Notes: generated from the letters alone by a model not told the origin. 62,057 bases of DNA from an uncultured Pseudocitrobacter sp. (GCA_913778145.1 CAJYVI010000011.1:1-62057), one strand, 5' to 3'; positions 1 to 11,353 are shown, counted from the first letter of the stretch. A program made the numbers and translations.

Positions 1-2230
1 TGCAGATTCTCTGGTGGATAGGATCCGCCGCCATCACGTCGATCAACGCTTCTTCCAGCAAACCGACCGGGTTATGTTCACTCGGCGTCAGATACTGACC
101 ACGGCCAATACGGGAGCGCGTGGCACACGGCGTTTGCAGGATCTTCGCCACCTGATGGTCCAGCTTATCCGACGGCGCAAGATAGTGGCGACCGGTCGGG
201 AAAATAACCACGCTCAGCGCACCGGCGACAAAGCGATTAGGGAAGTTTTTCAGCAAATCATCAATCGCCTGTTCCGCTTTATACAATGCGTCCTGAACGC
301 CCCAGTGAACCAGCGGTAAATCGGCTTCATTACGCCCTTCGTCGTCATAGCGTTTCAGTACCGCAGAGGCGAGATAGAGCTGGCTCAGCACATCACCCAG
401 ACGTGCGGAAATACGTTCGCGGCGTTTCAGGCTGCCGCCCAGTACCGCCATCGACACGTCAGAGAGCAGCGCGAGGTTGGCGCTCAAACGGTTCAGATGC
501 TGATAGTAGCGGCGCGTCTGGTCATGCGTCGGCGTGGCGCTGGTCAAACCGCGCGTCAGGCCAAGCCAGAAGCTGCGTACCTTGTTACTGCCCACGTGGC
601 CGATGTGTTTAAACAGCAGGTTATCAAACGCTTTCACGTCTTTATTCTGCGCGGCGGCCATTTCGTCCAGCACATACGGATGGCAGCGAATCGCGCCCTG
701 GCCGAAGATCATCATGCTACGGGTCAGGATGTTCGCGCCCTCAACGGTGATGGCAATGGGCGCGCCCTGGTAAGCACGGGCGAGGAAGTTGCCTTCGCCG
801 AGCATAATGCCTTTACCGCCTGCGATATCCATTGCATCAATAATTGACTGCTGGCCACGGTGGGTACAGTGATATTTCACAATCGCCGACAGCACTGCCG
901 GTTTTTCGCCAAGCATAATGCCGTAGGTAATTAACGATGCAGCCGCGTCCATCACGTAGGCGTTACCACCGATGCGCGCCAGCGGCTCTTCAATGCCTTC
1001 CATTTTACCAATGGAAACTTTGAACTGACGGCGGATATGCGCATATGCCCCGGTCGCCAGCGCCACGGATTTCACGCCGCCCGTTGAGTTCGACGGCAGG
1101 GTGATGCCACGGCCAACCGACAGACACTCAACCAGCATACGCCAGCCTTGTCCGGCCATTTTCGGGCCGCCGATAATGTAGTCGATAGGCACGAAGATAT
1201 CCTGACCACGGGTCGGGCCGTTCTGGAACGGCACGTTCAGCGGGAAGTGGCGACGGCCAATTTCCACGCCCGGCGTGCTGGTCGGAATCAACGCACAGGT
1301 AATGCCCAGATTCTCTTCGCCACCCAGCAGTTTATCCGGGTCGGTGAGTTTAAAGGCCAGCCCCAGCACGGTGGCGATAGGTGCCAGCGTAATGTAGCGT
1401 TTGTTCCAGGTCAGGCGCATCCCCAGCACCTGCTCGCCCTGCCATTCACCCATGCAAACGACGCCGGTATCCGGAATGGCGCCCGCATCGGAACCCGCTT
1501 CCGGGCTGGTCAGCGCAAAGCAAGGGATCTCCTGCCCACGTGCCAGGCGCGGCAGATAGTGGTTTTTCTGCTCTTCAGTACCGTAATGCTGCAACAGCTC
1601 ACCCGGACCTAATGAGTTCGGTACGCCAACTGTAATCGCCAGAATCCCCGACACGCCGGAAAGTTTTTGCAGCACACGCGCCTGAGCATAGGCAGAGAAC
1701 TCCAGCCCGCCGTACTCTTTCTTAATGATCATCGCAAAGAAGCGATGCTCTTTCAGATACGCCCACAGTTCCGGCGGCAGATCCGCCATTTCATGGGTAA
1801 TTTCGAAGTCGTTTGCCATACGGCAGGCTTCTTCTACCGGGCCGTCGATAAACGCTTGTTCTTCCGCCGTCAGGCGCGGCTGCGGATAGTTATGCAGCTT
1901 TTTCCAGTCCGGGTTACCGCGGAAGAGGTCGCCTTCCCACCAGGTGGTACCGGCATCAATCGCTTCTTTCTCCGTGCGCGACATCGGCGGCATCACCTTA
2001 CAGAAGGTACGGAACACCGGGGCAGAGATCATCGCGCGGCGCATGGAAGGTACGTTGAACGGCACCAGAATAATTGCCAGCGGCACCAGCAGCCAGATGT
2101 TCCACAGCCCTGCCGCGCCAAGTGCGGCGGTCCAGGCCAGTAAAATCAGGCTGCTCAGCGTTAAGCTGACGCGGTGATAGAAGAGCACACCGAGTAAAGC
2201 AATGGTTGCAACAATACTCAAAATCATCAT
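1..2230 (-). CDS. fadE: Acyl-CoA dehydrogenase FadE, C-terminal end beyond window
   Basis: Catalyses the first step of fatty-acid beta-oxidation, turning acyl-CoA into trans-2-enoyl-CoA with FAD. The reading frame is open from the ATG at 2230 to the window edge and gives about 743 codons; the E. coli protein has 814, so the last 70 or so residues lie outside. The N-terminus ([20 protein letters not shown]) is the hydrophobic, probably membrane-associated segment typical of FadE. A second ATG sits directly after the first (2225-2230). It is transcribed away from gmhA, as in E. coli, and a FadR-like site lies just upstream. Identification rests on N-terminal similarity and locus context. Confidence 0.93.
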   Translation of the reverse strand, partial: MMILSIVATIALLGVLFYHRVSLTLSSLILLAWTAALGAAGLWNIWLLVPLAIILVPFNVPSMRRAMISAPVFRTFCKVMPPMSRTEKEAIDAGTTWWEGDLFRGNPDWKKLHNYPQPRLTAEEQAFIDGPVEEACRMANDFEITHEMADLPPELWAYLKEHRFFAMIIKKEYGGLEFSAYAQARVLQKLSGVSGILAITVGVPNSLGPGELLQHYGTEEQKNHYLPRLARGQEIPCFALTSPEAGSDAGAIPDTGVVCMGEWQGEQVLGMRLTWNKRYITLAPIATVLGLAFKLTDPDKLLGGEENLGITCALIPTSTPGVEIGRRHFPLNVPFQNGPTRGQDIFVPIDYIIGGPKMAGQGWRMLVECLSVGRGITLPSNSTGGVKSVALATGAYAHIRRQFKVSIGKMEGIEEPLARIGGNAYVMDAAASLITYGIMLGEKPAVLSAIVKYHCTHRGQQSIIDAMDIAGGKGIMLGEGNFLARAYQGAPIAITVEGANILTRSMMIFGQGAIRCHPYVLDEMAAAQNKDVKAFDNLLFKHIGHVGSNKVRSFWLGLTRGLTSATPTHDQTRRYYQHLNRLSANLALLSDVSMAVLGGSLKRRERISARLGDVLSQLYLASAVLKRYDDEGRNEADLPLVHWGVQDALYKAEQAIDDLLKNFPNRFVAGALSVVIFPTGRHYLAPSDKLDHQVAKILQTPCATRSRIGRGQYLTPSEHNPVGLLEEALIDVMAADPIHQRIC

Positions 2231-2253
2231 AGAGAAATGCTCCCTGTCTTGTA

Positions 2254-2270
2254 GGAGGTCTGACCACTTG
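2254..2270 (-). promoter_or_regulatory. Candidate FadR operator upstream of fadE
   Basis: Read on the minus strand this is CAAGTGGTCAGACCTCC, containing the TGGTCNGACC core of FadR binding sites. It lies 24-40 bp upstream of the fadE start, where repression by FadR in the absence of long-chain acyl-CoA would be expected. The core match is seen; binding is inferred from the known regulation of fadE. Confidence 0.6.
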
Positions 2271-2470
2271 TGATAGTATTGTTCTAGTTGATGTCATTTC
2301 TTTTATCAATGTGATTACAAAATAATTACAACTCAGCTCACATTGTTGCCGCTTTCATAGGCACCAAAAATCAAAAGCCATCGGGAAGTGGTGGGCTTTA
2401 GCTTCTCGCTGCTGATGCTATCCGGTACACTGTGAAAAAGTTATTTCACCCATACTGAAGGATTATCCTC

Positions 2471-3052
2471 ATGTACCAGGATCTTATTCGTAACGAACTG
2501 AACGAAGCGGCAGAAACGCTGGCTAACTTCCTGAAAGATGAAGCCAATATCCACGCGATTCAGCGTGCAGCGGTGCTGCTGGCCGACAGCTTCAAAGCGG
2601 GTGGTAAAGTGTTATCTTGCGGTAACGGTGGTTCCCACTGTGACGCGATGCACTTTGCTGAAGAGTTAACGGGCCGCTATCGCGAGAACCGTCCGGGCTA
2701 TCCGGCGATTGCGATTTCCGATGTCAGCCACCTCTCTTGCGTGAGCAATGATTTCGGCTATGAATATGTCTTCTCTCGTTACGTCGAATCCGTAGGTCGC
2801 GCAGGCGACGTGCTGCTGGGGATCTCCACGTCGGGTAACTCCGGCAACGTGATCAAAGCGATTGAAGCGGCGCGCGCGCAGGGGATGAAAGTGATCACCC
2901 TGACCGGTAAAGACGGTGGCAAAATGGCGGGCTCTGCGGATATCGAAATTCGCGTGCCGCACTTTGGCTATGCCGATCGCGTTCAGGAAATTCACATCAA
3001 AGTGATCCATATCCTGATTATGCTGATCGAAAAAGAGATGGTTAAAGCGTAA
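2471..3052 (+). CDS. gmhA: Sedoheptulose-7-phosphate isomerase GmhA (LpcA)
   Basis: Converts sedoheptulose 7-phosphate to D-glycero-D-manno-heptose 7-phosphate, the first step in making the ADP-heptose of the LPS inner core. It has 193 aa against 192 in E. coli. The SIS fold is evident: [17 protein letters not shown] near residues 52-68 and [11 protein letters not shown] near 117-127 form the phospho-sugar binding loops. Start ATG at 2471 follows the SD-like GAAGGAT. It is a single gene diverging from fadE; a short hairpin follows before yafJ. Cytoplasmic. Confidence 0.97.
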   Translation: MYQDLIRNELNEAAETLANFLKDEANIHAIQRAAVLLADSFKAGGKVLSCGNGGSHCDAMHFAEELTGRYRENRPGYPAIAISDVSHLSCVSNDFGYEYVFSRYVESVGRAGDVLLGISTSGNSGNVIKAIEAARAQGMKVITLTGKDGGKMAGSADIEIRVPHFGYADRVQEIHIKVIHILIMLIEKEMVKA

Positions 3053-3058
3053 GAACGA

Positions 3059-3074
3059 CGGGGCTTCGGCCCCG
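3059..3074 (+). terminator. Short GC hairpin between gmhA and yafJ
   Basis: CGGGGC-TTCG-GCCCCG is a perfect 6-bp stem with a stable TTCG tetraloop. It lies 6 bp after the gmhA stop and about 20 bp before the yafJ start. No T-run follows, so it may attenuate or stabilise the transcript end rather than terminate efficiently. Confidence 0.5.
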
Positions 3075-3094
3075 ATTAGCGGTGGGGGTGTAGA

Positions 3095-3862
3095 ATGTGT
3101 GAACTGCTCGGGATGAGCGCCAATGTGCCAACCGATATCTGCTTCAGTTTTACCGGACTTGTTCAGCGCGGTGGCGGCACCGGCCCGCATAAAGATGGCT
3201 GGGGAATCACCTTTTACGAAGGCAAAGGGTGTCGCACATTCAAAGATCCCCACCCAAGCTACCAGTCACCGATTGCCAAACTGGTGCAGGAATATCCGAT
3301 AAAATCCTGCTCGGTGGTGGCGCATATCCGTCAGGCCAACCGTGGCAACGTGGCGCTGGAAAACACCCATCCGTTTACCCGCGAACTGTGGGGACGCAAC
3401 TGGACCTACGCCCACAACGGTCAACTCGACGGTTATAAATCGCTGGAAACCGGCAACTTCCGCCCGGTCGGCGAAACCGACAGCGAAAAAGCCTTTTGCT
3501 GGCTACTGCACAAGCTTACTGAACGTTATCCGCGCACGCCGGGCAATATGCCTGCGGTATTTAAATACATTGCGACGCTTGCCGCACAATTGCGCGAAAA
3601 AGGCGTGTTCAACATGCTGTTATCCGACGGGCGCTACGTGATGGCGTTCTGCTCCACCAACCTGTTCTGGATCACCCGTCGGGCGCCGTTTGGCGTAGCG
3701 ACGCTGTTGGATCAGGACGTGGAAATTGATTTTCAGCAGGAGACGACCGCCAACGACGTGGTCACAGTGATTGCGACCCAGCCGCTGACGGGCAATGAAA
3801 CCTGGCAAAAGATTATGCCAGGCGAATGGCGATTATTTTGCCTCGGGGAGCGTGTAATTTGA
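3095..3862 (+). CDS. yafJ: Class II glutamine amidotransferase-like protein YafJ
   Basis: A 255-aa protein, the same length as E. coli YafJ, with an Ntn-hydrolase glutamine amidotransferase fold. Cys2 (MCELLG) becomes the N-terminal nucleophile once Met1 is removed. Further family motifs are HIRQANRG and THPF...W.YAHNG, which shape the glutamine pocket and oxyanion hole. The acceptor substrate is not established. There is no fused synthase domain, so it is a stand-alone amidase-type member. It ends 30 bp inside the 3' end of the convergent dpaA gene. Confidence 0.93.
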   Translation: MCELLGMSANVPTDICFSFTGLVQRGGGTGPHKDGWGITFYEGKGCRTFKDPHPSYQSPIAKLVQEYPIKSCSVVAHIRQANRGNVALENTHPFTRELWGRNWTYAHNGQLDGYKSLETGNFRPVGETDSEKAFCWLLHKLTERYPRTPGNMPAVFKYIATLAAQLREKGVFNMLLSDGRYVMAFCSTNLFWITRRAPFGVATLLDQDVEIDFQQETTANDVVTVIATQPLTGNETWQKIMPGEWRLFCLGERVI

Positions 3863-4573
3863 CACCAGCTGCGGCTGCACCACTTCGTGGCTCAGCGGCT
3901 TGCTGACGACATAGCGCCCGTCAACCACAGAAACGATAGGCGGCTTATGCGTCTGCTGGAAGTAGTCATACCCCGGCTTCAACTGCTGCCAGAAATCTTT
4001 ATAGGTTGAGTATTTGTGGCGTTCCATATTGGCATCGCTCATGCGGAATGGATAAATGCTCACCTGCACGCTCTGCTGGCCAAAGACTAACGCCCCGGTC
4101 ACAAACTGGAAGATTTCATCGATACCGGAATCGGTCATCGCGTAGCAACCCACCGACACACACGCGCCGTGGATCATCAAATATTTCCCTTCATAACCGT
4201 GTGCGCGGTCATAAGCATTGGGAAAACCGATGTTAATCGCTTTATAGAAGCGGCTGTCAGGCTTGAGCTGGCTGCGCTGTACGGAGTAAAACCCTTCCGG
4301 GCTTTTGAAGTCACCCTGGCGACGTTTCGGGCCCAGGCCGCCGGAGTAATTACAGATGCGGTAGCTATCAAGGAGCTGATACGTCTCGCCCATCTTAACG
4401 TACAGGTCCAGGGCGCGTTCTTCTTTGAAGATCTGAACGTAAACCGGTGAACCCATTAACTGTTGCTTATATTCTTTACTGACCGGCGTCATCGGGCTGT
4501 TGCTGCTCAGCAACCCGGCAAATGACATGCACGGCATGAGAAGCATCGCAATGAAAAATGCGATTTTGCGCAT
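3833..4573 (-). CDS. dpaA: YkuD-family peptidoglycan meso-DAP protein amidase DpaA (YafK/LdtF)
   Basis: Periplasmic YkuD-domain protein of 246 aa. In E. coli this protein detaches Braun lipoprotein from peptidoglycan rather than forming crosslinks. The start at 4573 ([14 protein letters not shown]) gives a proper signal peptide with an Ala-containing cleavage region (SFAGLL). Upstream in-frame ATGs would add a non-signal leader. The catalytic YkuD motif is visible as [15 protein letters not shown] with the active Cys in VGCY. It overlaps yafJ tail to tail by 30 bp. Its C-terminal tail carries the basic and proline-rich region seen in the E. coli protein. Confidence 0.92.
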   Translation of the reverse strand: MRKIAFFIAMLLMPCMSFAGLLSSNSPMTPVSKEYKQQLMGSPVYVQIFKEERALDLYVKMGETYQLLDSYRICNYSGGLGPKRRQGDFKSPEGFYSVQRSQLKPDSRFYKAINIGFPNAYDRAHGYEGKYLMIHGACVSVGCYAMTDSGIDEIFQFVTGALVFGQQSVQVSIYPFRMSDANMERHKYSTYKDFWQQLKPGYDYFQQTHKPPIVSVVDGRYVVSKPLSHEVVQPQLVSNYTLPEAK

Positions 4574-5119
4574 ACTACGTGTTCCTTGATAAACAAAAAC
4601 CACATGCCAGGAAGGCAAGAGAGAGACAAAATCAGAGTTATCTGTCTTTAGAGCGCTCACATTAGCATCACAGCATTTTTTCGCAAGAGGGTGATTATTG
4701 TGTTTACAATTAAGTTTTCACCCGCCAGTAAAAATCCCCCCATAACACGCCTCAATATCAATAAATTGCGCACCGAAGCCACGCCTGATAAGCAACTCGC
4801 CATCCGGCAAAAATGTCGATGCTTTGCGTAATAGCTCGCATTTTAACGCCGAAATCAGCGGAACTGCTGCGAGGCGCGGAAATATAGTGTTAAGATTCAT
4901 TAACGTTATCATTCTGGGGAAAGTATGCCTTTTCTATATGGCTGTCCTGTCTGATTCGTTCCTCAACGTCTGACAGACACCCTCAGGTGGTGGAAGTGTA
5001 AGAAAGGATGCGTTTCTCTCCTCATCGCCCATCATGGAATGATTCGGGGTTAATACCGCCAATCCTTTCTTTTGTATCGTTAATCACAACGCTGGCCTTA
5101 ACGGATACCTGCTAACAGT
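4574..5119. promoter_or_regulatory. Non-coding leader region upstream of nqrA
   Basis: About 545 bp between dpaA and nqrA with no convincing gene; the 64-codon minus-strand ORF at 4718-4912 lacks a good ribosome site or recognisable family. It contains a degenerate REP-like segment near 4770-4810. It also holds potential RNA structure: GTCT-GAC-AGAC near 4967-4979 and a 10-bp inverted repeat AAGAAAGGAT (5000-5009) / ATCCTTTCTT (5062-5071) enclosing 52 nt. nqrA has no clear Shine-Dalgarno, so translational control by this leader is conceivable. Promoters for the nqr operon must lie here; no consensus stands out. Confidence 0.45.
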
Positions 5120-6463
5120 ATGATTAAAATAACAAAGGGTCTCGATATCCCCCTTGCGGGCGTGCCCGAACAACAACGCATCGATAATGTCACGGTGACA
5201 CGCGTCGCGGTTAAAGGCGACGATTATGTCGGCCTGCGTCCGTCAATGGCCGTGCAGGAAGGCGATCGCGTACTGAAAGGGCAACTGCTGTTCGAAGATA
5301 AAAAAATTCCCGGCGTGCGCATTACTGCGCCAGCCAGCGGCATCGTCAGCGCCATTCATCGCGGTGAGCGCCGCGTACTTCAGTCCGTCGTCATTGATAT
5401 CGATGGCGATGAGGCGGTCAAATTTCCCCATTTTGCCGCCGATGAGCTGGCAACGCTGCCGCGCGAAAAAGTGGAAGCACAACTGCTTGAGTCCGGTCTA
5501 TGGACTGCAATGCGCACCCGTCCTTTCAGCAAATCGCCAGCGCCGGGCACGCAGCCAGCGGCGATTTTTGTCACCGCAATGGACACCAATCCGCTGGCCG
5601 CCGATCCGCAGCCGATTATTCTCGCTCAGCGCGAAGCCTTTGACGCGGGCCTGACGGTGCTCACGCGCCTCACCGACGGAAAAGTGCACGTGTGCCAGGC
5701 AAGCGGCGGCAAGCTCGGCGGTCATCCGTGCGGGCAGGTGACGTTTAATCAGTTCACCGGGCCGCATCCGGCGGGGTTAGTGGGCACGCACATTCATTTC
5801 CTTGAGCCGGTCAGCCTCGAAAAACAGGTATGGCACCTGAATTATCAGGACGTGATGGCCATCGGCAAACTGTTCCTCGACGGTGAATTGTGGGTAGAGC
5901 GGGTGATTGCGCTCGGCGGGCCACAGGTGAAACAGCCGCGCCTGCTGCGCACGCGTTTGGGCGCTTCGCTGGAGGAGCTCACGCAAGGTGAATTGCTGGA
6001 AGGCGAGAACCGTGTGTTGTCCGGTTCCGTCCTCAACGGCAGCCAGGCGGTTGGCCCGCAGGCGTTCCTGGGGCGTTTTCATTTACAGGTGAGCGTGTTG
6101 AAAGAAGGGCGCGAAAAAGAGCTGCTCGGCTGGGTTGCGCCGGGGCGCGACAAATTCTCCATCACCCGCACCACGATTGGTCACTTCCTGAAGCGCAAGC
6201 TCTTTAATCTCTCTACCGATACCCACGGTGGCGCGCGCGCGATGGTGCCGATTGGCAGCTACGAGCGCGTCATGCCGCTGGATATTCTGCCGACGATGCT
6301 GCTGCGTGACCTGCTGGCGGGCGATACCGACAGCGCGCAGGCGCTGGGTTGCCTGGAGCTGGATGAAGAAGACCTGGCGCTTTGTACCTACGTCTGCCCC
6401 GGGAAATATGAGTACGGCCCGGTGCTGCGCAGCGTGTTAACCCAAATTGAGCAGGAAGGATAA
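5120..6463 (+). CDS. nqrA: Na+-translocating NADH:quinone reductase subunit A
   Basis: First gene of the nqrABCDEF-nqrM operon. NqrA (447 aa, normal length) is the peripheral cytoplasmic subunit of the Na+-NQR complex, which couples NADH oxidation and quinone reduction to Na+ export, and is implicated in quinone binding. It opens [16 protein letters not shown], the family signature. ATG at 5120 is preceded by CTAACAGT, so there is no obvious Shine-Dalgarno. The nqrB start follows within 3 nt of the stop. The operon is absent from E. coli but sits at this locus in Klebsiella- and Enterobacter-type genomes. Confidence 0.97.
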   Translation: MIKITKGLDIPLAGVPEQQRIDNVTVTRVAVKGDDYVGLRPSMAVQEGDRVLKGQLLFEDKKIPGVRITAPASGIVSAIHRGERRVLQSVVIDIDGDEAVKFPHFAADELATLPREKVEAQLLESGLWTAMRTRPFSKSPAPGTQPAAIFVTAMDTNPLAADPQPIILAQREAFDAGLTVLTRLTDGKVHVCQASGGKLGGHPCGQVTFNQFTGPHPAGLVGTHIHFLEPVSLEKQVWHLNYQDVMAIGKLFLDGELWVERVIALGGPQVKQPRLLRTRLGASLEELTQGELLEGENRVLSGSVLNGSQAVGPQAFLGRFHLQVSVLKEGREKELLGWVAPGRDKFSITRTTIGHFLKRKLFNLSTDTHGGARAMVPIGSYERVMPLDILPTMLLRDLLAGDTDSAQALGCLELDEEDLALCTYVCPGKYEYGPVLRSVLTQIEQEG

Positions 6464-6466
6464 GTG

Positions 6467-7705
6467 ATGGGCTTAAAGCATCTGGTCGAAAAACTCGAGC
6501 CGCACTTTACCCACGGCGGCAAGCTGGAAAAATATTATCCCCTGTATGAGGCGGCAGCGACGCTGCTGTATACGCCGGGGCAGGTAACGAAGGGCGCGGC
6601 GCACGTGCGTGACGCCATCGATCTCAAACGCATGATGATTCTGGTCTGGTTTGCGGTCTTCCCGGCGATGTTCTGGGGAATGTACAGCGTCGGTCTGCAA
6701 ACCATCCCGGCGCTGCATAAACTGTACGGCGCGGAACAGCTTCAGCAGGTGATTGCTGCAAACTGGCATTACAGCCTGGCGCAGGCGTTGGGCGTGAGTT
6801 TCTCCCCTGACGCCGGCTGGCTCAGCATGATGACGCTGGGCGCAGTGTTCTTCGTGCCGATTTACGCCACCGTATTCCTGGTGGGTGGATTCTGGGAAGT
6901 GCTGTTCGCGATTATCCGCAAGCATGAAGTCAACGAAGGCTTCTTCGTTACCTCCATTCTGTTCGCGCTGATTGTCCCGCCCACCCTGCCACTCTGGCAG
7001 GCGGCGCTGGGCATCTCTTTCGGCGTAGTGATCGCCAAAGAGATCTTCGGCGGCACCGGGCGCAACTTCCTCAACCCGGCGCTGGCCGGACGCGCATTCC
7101 TGTTCTTTGCTTATCCGGCGCAAATCTCCGGTGACCTGGTATGGACGGCGGCGGACGGTTTCTCCGGCGCGACACCGCTTTCCCAGTGGGCAAGCCACGG
7201 CGGTGAAACGCTGGTCAACGTCGCGACCGGGCAGCCGGTAACGTGGATGGACGCCTTCCTCGGCAACATTCCCGGTTCAATTGGTGAAGTCTCGACGCTG
7301 ATGATTTTGCTCGGCGGAGCCATCATCATCTACGGGCGAGTGGCCTCCTGGCGCATTGTCGCCGGAGTGATGCTCGGCATGATCGCCAGCGCCACGCTGT
7401 TCAACGTTGTGGGTTCCGACACCAACCCGATGTTCGCCATGCCGTGGTACTGGCATCTGGTGCTCGGTGGTTTCGCGTTTGGCATGATGTTTATGGCGAC
7501 CGACCCCGTCTCGGCGTCGTTCACCGATAAAGGGAAGTGGTGCTACGGCGCGTTAATTGGCGTGATGTGCGTGCTTATTCGCGTGGTAAACCCGGCCTAT
7601 CCGGAAGGGATGATGCTGGCGATTCTGTTCGCCAACCTCTTTGCGCCGCTGTTTGACTACCTGGTGGTGCAGGCCAACATTAAGCGGAGGAAGTCGCGTG
7701 GCTGA
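6467..7705 (+). CDS. nqrB: Na+-translocating NADH:quinone reductase subunit B
   Basis: Integral membrane subunit (412 aa) with multiple transmembrane helices; it carries covalently bound FMN and riboflavin and forms part of the Na+ path. The flavinylation motif is DGFSGATPL, with the acceptor threonine at residue 236, the same number as in Vibrio. The GTG at 6464 is in frame, but [14 protein letters not shown] from the ATG at 6467 is the family start and follows AAGGATAA. Its last 8 bp overlap nqrC, suggesting translational coupling. Confidence 0.97.
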   Translation: MGLKHLVEKLEPHFTHGGKLEKYYPLYEAAATLLYTPGQVTKGAAHVRDAIDLKRMMILVWFAVFPAMFWGMYSVGLQTIPALHKLYGAEQLQQVIAANWHYSLAQALGVSFSPDAGWLSMMTLGAVFFVPIYATVFLVGGFWEVLFAIIRKHEVNEGFFVTSILFALIVPPTLPLWQAALGISFGVVIAKEIFGGTGRNFLNPALAGRAFLFFAYPAQISGDLVWTAADGFSGATPLSQWASHGGETLVNVATGQPVTWMDAFLGNIPGSIGEVSTLMILLGGAIIIYGRVASWRIVAGVMLGMIASATLFNVVGSDTNPMFAMPWYWHLVLGGFAFGMMFMATDPVSASFTDKGKWCYGALIGVMCVLIRVVNPAYPEGMMLAILFANLFAPLFDYLVVQANIKRRKSRG

Positions 7706-8492
7706 AGTTAAAAGTAACGATAGCATCGGCAAAACGCTGCTGGTGGTGCTGGTGCTCTGCCTGGTGTGCTCCATCGTGGTAGCCGGTTCTGCGGTAGGGC
7801 TGAAATCCCGCCAGCAGGAACAGCGCGCGCTCGATAAACAGCGCAATATTCTTGCCGTCGCCGGGCTGATGCAGCAGGGCATGTCCACCGACGATGTGGC
7901 CGATATCTTCCGTGAACGCATCACCCCGCGCCTGCTGGATTTGAAAACCGGCAACCTGCTTGATAGCGACCCGGCGTCCTTTAACCAGGCGCTGGCGCTG
8001 AAAGACCCGGAGCAAAGCGTCCAGCTCGACGCCCATGACGATCCGGCGGGCATTAAACGTCGCAGCAACGTGGTGGAAATCTATCTGGTCAAGGACGCCC
8101 GGCAAAAGATACATGAAATCGTATTGCCGGTTTACGGTAACGGCCTGTGGTCGATGATGTACGCCTTTGTGGCGCTGGATACGGATGGCCGCACGGTGAA
8201 AGGCATCACCTATTACGACCAGGGCGAAACCCCAGGGCTGGGCGGTGAAATTGAAAACCCGAACTGGCGCGCACAGTTTATCGGCAAAAAAGTGCTTGAT
8301 GATAATGGCCGACCGGCGTTGAGAGTGGTGAAAGGTGGGGCGCGTCAAGGGGATGAATATGCGGTGGATGGCCTCTCCGGCGCCACGTTAACCGCTAATG
8401 GCGTACAGCATAGTTTTGATTTCTGGATGGGCGACCTCGGTTTTGGTCCGTTCCTGAAACAGGTTCGTGAAGGAGTGCTGAATAATGGCTGA
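7698..8492 (+). CDS. nqrC: Na+-translocating NADH:quinone reductase subunit C
   Basis: Subunit with one N-terminal membrane helix (about residues 12-32) and a large periplasmic domain bearing covalent FMN. The SGATLT motif places the flavin-accepting threonine near residue 230. The GTG at 7698 is chosen because AGCGGAGGAAG precedes it at good distance and the product begins MAEVKSNDS like the family; the longer in-frame ATG start would lie inside nqrB. 264 aa. It overlaps nqrB by 8 bp and nqrD by 8 bp. Confidence 0.96.
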   Translation: MAEVKSNDSIGKTLLVVLVLCLVCSIVVAGSAVGLKSRQQEQRALDKQRNILAVAGLMQQGMSTDDVADIFRERITPRLLDLKTGNLLDSDPASFNQALALKDPEQSVQLDAHDDPAGIKRRSNVVEIYLVKDARQKIHEIVLPVYGNGLWSMMYAFVALDTDGRTVKGITYYDQGETPGLGGEIENPNWRAQFIGKKVLDDNGRPALRVVKGGARQGDEYAVDGLSGATLTANGVQHSFDFWMGDLGFGPFLKQVREGVLNNG

Positions 8493-9123
8493 ACAGGGCG
8501 ATATGAAAGAAGTGAAGCGCGTGCTGGTGGGGCCGTTGATTGCCAACAACCCGATTGCGCTTCAGGTCCTCGGCGTCTGCTCGGCGCTGGCGGTGACCAC
8601 TAAACTGGAAACGGCGTTCGTGATGACCATCGCGGTAACGCTGGTAACCGCGTTTTCCAGCATGTTTATCTCGATGATCCGCCACCATATTCCTAACAGC
8701 GTGCGCATCATCGTGCAGATGGCGATCATCGCTTCGCTGGTGATCGTCGTCGATCAGCTGCTGCGCGCCTTCGCTTATGAGATCTCAAAGCAGCTCTCGG
8801 TCTTCGTCGGCCTGATCATCACCAACTGCATCGTGATGGGGCGCGCGGAAGCCTACGCCATGAAAGCGCCGCCGCTGGCGAGCTTTATGGACGGCATCGG
8901 CAACGGCCTGGGCTACGGTGCGATTCTGATGATTGTCGGCTTCCTGCGCGAGCTTATCGGTAGCGGTAAACTGTTTGGCATTACAATTCTGCAAACGGTG
9001 CAAAACGGCGGCTGGTACCAGCCAAACGGCCTGTTCCTGTTAGCACCGAGCGCCTTTTTCATCATCGGCCTGCTGATCTGGGCGCTTCGCACCTGGAAGC
9101 CAGAACAGCAGGAGAAGGAGTAA
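8485..9123 (+). CDS. nqrD: Na+-translocating NADH:quinone reductase subunit D
   Basis: A 212-aa, six-helix membrane subunit homologous to NqrE and Rnf subunits. NqrD and NqrE lie antiparallel and together hold an intramembrane iron centre. The conserved cysteine motif is visible as [18 protein letters not shown]. It starts inside the end of nqrC (8-bp overlap) behind GAAGGAGTG, and nqrE follows after 3 bp. Confidence 0.96.
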   Translation: MAEQGDMKEVKRVLVGPLIANNPIALQVLGVCSALAVTTKLETAFVMTIAVTLVTAFSSMFISMIRHHIPNSVRIIVQMAIIASLVIVVDQLLRAFAYEISKQLSVFVGLIITNCIVMGRAEAYAMKAPPLASFMDGIGNGLGYGAILMIVGFLRELIGSGKLFGITILQTVQNGGWYQPNGLFLLAPSAFFIIGLLIWALRTWKPEQQEKE

Positions 9124-9126
9124 CCG

Positions 9127-9723
9127 ATGGCTCACTATATCAGCCTCTTTGTCCGTGCCGTCTTTATTGAAAACATGGCGCTGGCGTTCTTCCTGGGGAT
9201 GTGTACGTTCCTTGCGGTATCGAAAAAAGTCTCAACCGCGTTTGGCCTTGGCGTGGCCGTTACGCTGGTGCTGGGCATTTCTGTTCCAGCGAACAACCTC
9301 GTCTACAACCTGGTGCTGCGCGACGGCGCGTTGATGGACGGTGTGGATCTCAGCTTCCTGAGTTTTATCACCTTTATCGGCGTGATAGCCGCGCTGGTGC
9401 AAATCCTGGAGATGATCCTCGATAAATACTTCCCGGCGCTGTACACCGCGTTGGGGATCTTCCTGCCCCTTATCACCGTGAACTGCGCCATCTTCGGCGG
9501 CGTGTCGTTTATGGTGCAGCGCGACTATAACTTTGGCGAATCTATCGTCTACGGTTTTGGCTCCGGTATCGGCTGGATGCTGGCGATTGTCGCCATGGCT
9601 GGTCTTCGCGAAAAAATGAAATACTCAAACGTGCCTGCGGGGCTACAGGGCTTAGGGATCACCTTTATCACCACCGGTTTGATGGCGCTTGGTTTTATGT
9701 CGTTCTCCGGCGTGCAGCTATAA
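9127..9723 (+). CDS. nqrE: Na+-translocating NADH:quinone reductase subunit E
   Basis: A 198-aa, six-helix membrane subunit paired with NqrD around the intramembrane iron site. Family motifs are [15 protein letters not shown] near the N-terminus and [11 protein letters not shown] near residue 118, each supplying a cysteine. It sits 3 bp after nqrD behind GGAGAAGGAG and 12 bp before nqrF. Confidence 0.97.
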   Translation: MAHYISLFVRAVFIENMALAFFLGMCTFLAVSKKVSTAFGLGVAVTLVLGISVPANNLVYNLVLRDGALMDGVDLSFLSFITFIGVIAALVQILEMILDKYFPALYTALGIFLPLITVNCAIFGGVSFMVQRDYNFGESIVYGFGSGIGWMLAIVAMAGLREKMKYSNVPAGLQGLGITFITTGLMALGFMSFSGVQL

Positions 9724-9735
9724 GGGGCGAAGAAA

Positions 9736-10959
9736 ATGGAAATTATACTTGGCGTGGCCATGTTCACCCTCATCGTACTGGCGCTGTCGGTGCTGATCCT
9801 GTTTGCCAAATCGAAGCTGGTGAATTCGGGCGATGTGGTGATTGAAATCAACAACGAAGCCGACCGACAGATCCGCACGCCGGCGGGCGACAAGCTGCTG
9901 AATACGCTCTCCAGCAACGGGATTTTCGTCTCGTCCGCCTGCGGCGGCGGCGGTTCCTGCGGCCAGTGCCGCGTGAAAATTAAAGAAGGCGGCGGTGACA
10001 TCCTGCCGACCGAACTGGCGCATATCACCAAACGCGAAGCCAAAGAGGGCTGCCGTCTGGCGTGTCAGGTTGCGGTGAAGCAGGACATGAAAATTGAACT
10101 GCCGGAAGAGATCTTTGGCGTCAAAAAATGGGAATGCGAGGTTATCTCTAACGATAACAAAGCGACGTTTATCAAAGAGCTGAAGCTGGCGATCCCGGAA
10201 GGCGAGGTCGTACCGTTCCGCGCGGGTGGCTATATTCAGATTGAATGCCCGTCGCATAAAGTGGCTTACGCTGACTTTGACGTGCCTGATGAGTACCGTT
10301 CCGACTGGGATAAATTCAATCTTTTCCGCTACGTTTCTGAGGTAAAAGAACCGACGGTGCGCGCCTACTCAATGGCGAACTATCCGGAAGAGAAGGGCAT
10401 TATCATGCTCAACGTGCGTATTGCCACGCCGCCGCCGAGCGTACCGGATGCGCCGCCGGGGATTATGTCCTCCTACATCTGGTCGCTGAAAGCGGGCGAT
10501 AAAGTGACGATTTCCGGGCCGTTTGGTGAGTTCTTTGCCAAAGAGACGGACGCCGAAATGGTCTTTATCGGCGGCGGCGCGGGGATGGCACCGATGCGCT
10601 CGCATATTTTTGACCAGCTTAAACGCCTGCACAGCAAGCGGAAAATCAGCTTCTGGTACGGCGCGCGTTCGCTGCGCGAAATGTTCTATCAGGACGAATT
10701 CGAACAGCTGGCGCGTGACAACCCGAACTTCACCTTCCACATCGCCCTTTCGGACGCGCTACCGGAAGACAACTGGACGGGTTACACGGGCTTTATCCAT
10801 AATGTTCTGTACGAAAACTACCTACGCGACCATCCGGCCCCGGAAGATTGTGAGTTCTATATGTGCGGGCCGCCAATGATGAACGCCGCTGTCATCAAAA
10901 TGCTCAAAGACCTGGGCGTGGAAGATGAAAACATCATGCTTGATGACTTTGGAGGCTGA
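9736..10959 (+). CDS. nqrF: Na+-translocating NADH:quinone reductase subunit F
   Basis: Electron-entry subunit (407 aa) oxidising NADH. Domains in order: N-terminal membrane helix (about residues 3-23); a plant-type [2Fe-2S] ferredoxin domain with [12 protein letters not shown] and a later Cys in GCRLACQ; an FAD domain with RAYSMANYP; and a C-terminal NADH-binding module with [13 protein letters not shown] and [11 protein letters not shown]. It ends in LDDFGG. The stop overlaps the nqrM start (TGATGATG), indicating coupled translation. Confidence 0.97.
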   Translation: MEIILGVAMFTLIVLALSVLILFAKSKLVNSGDVVIEINNEADRQIRTPAGDKLLNTLSSNGIFVSSACGGGGSCGQCRVKIKEGGGDILPTELAHITKREAKEGCRLACQVAVKQDMKIELPEEIFGVKKWECEVISNDNKATFIKELKLAIPEGEVVPFRAGGYIQIECPSHKVAYADFDVPDEYRSDWDKFNLFRYVSEVKEPTVRAYSMANYPEEKGIIMLNVRIATPPPSVPDAPPGIMSSYIWSLKAGDKVTISGPFGEFFAKETDAEMVFIGGGAGMAPMRSHIFDQLKRLHSKRKISFWYGARSLREMFYQDEFEQLARDNPNFTFHIALSDALPEDNWTGYTGFIHNVLYENYLRDHPAPEDCEFYMCGPPMMNAAVIKMLKDLGVEDENIMLDDFGG

Positions 10960-10961
10960 TG

Positions 10962-11177
10962 ATGCTCACGGTATTTCTGGCGACGTTTGCGATTTTTGCG
11001 CTGGTGATCCTCGGCATGTCGCTGGGGTACATCATTAAGCGCAAAAGCATCCAGGGCAGCTGCGGCGGCATTACCTCGCTGGGGCTGGAAAAAGTCTGTG
11101 ACTGCCCGGAGCCTTGTGATGCGCGCAAAAAGCGCATGGCGCGCGAGGCGTTGCAACAGCAGAAGAGGATTCTGTAA
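10962..11177 (+). CDS. nqrM: Na+-NQR maturation protein NqrM (DUF539)
   Basis: A 71-aa protein with an N-terminal membrane helix ([20 protein letters not shown]) followed by a cysteine cluster, GSCGGI...[10 protein letters not shown]. NqrM is required to deliver iron to the NqrD/NqrE site and is the usual last gene of nqr operons. Two in-frame ATGs occur (10959 and 10962), the first overlapping the nqrF stop; either could be used. All four conserved-type Cys residues are present, so the operon looks complete. Confidence 0.93.
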   Translation: MLTVFLATFAIFALVILGMSLGYIIKRKSIQGSCGGITSLGLEKVCDCPEPCDARKKRMAREALQQQKRIL

Positions 11178-11201
11178 ACCCTCGCAAGTTACGTGCATTA
11201 A

Positions 11202-11278
11202 TGCCCGGTGGCGCTTCGCTTACCGGGCCTACCGTCACGCGAACTATTGGCCGGATAAAGCGTAGCCGCCATCCGGCA
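11202..11278. repeat. BIME (two inverted REP units) between nqrM and dinB
   Basis: One REP unit (TGCCCGGTGGCGCTTCGCTT...) is followed, after about 15 bp, by an inverted one (GGCCGGATAAAGCGTAGCC...CCATCCGGCA). It probably stabilises or ends the nqr transcript. It lies just before the LexA-controlled dinB promoter. Confidence 0.85.
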
Positions 11279-11318
11279 ATGCGGACCATTTTCCCTCTTC
11301 TCACGCCCTCTAATTATA

Positions 11319-11334
11319 CTGTATACTTGTCCAG
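11319..11334. promoter_or_regulatory. LexA box of dinB
   Basis: CTGTATACTTGTCCAG fits the SOS box pattern CTG-N10-CAG and closely resembles the E. coli dinB operator. It lies 20 bp upstream of the dinB ATG, so dinB should be SOS-induced here too. Confidence 0.85.
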
Positions 11335-11353
11335 TAACATCCGGGGGCTACGT

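Noticed and set aside
4718-4912. 64-codon minus-strand ORF between dpaA and nqrA
   Set aside because: No convincing ribosome site or family resemblance, and part of it covers a degenerate REP-like sequence.
4918-5119. Na+ or Li+ riboswitch before nqrA
   Set aside because: Structure is suggestive, but I cannot align it to a known class; kept only as a low-confidence finding.
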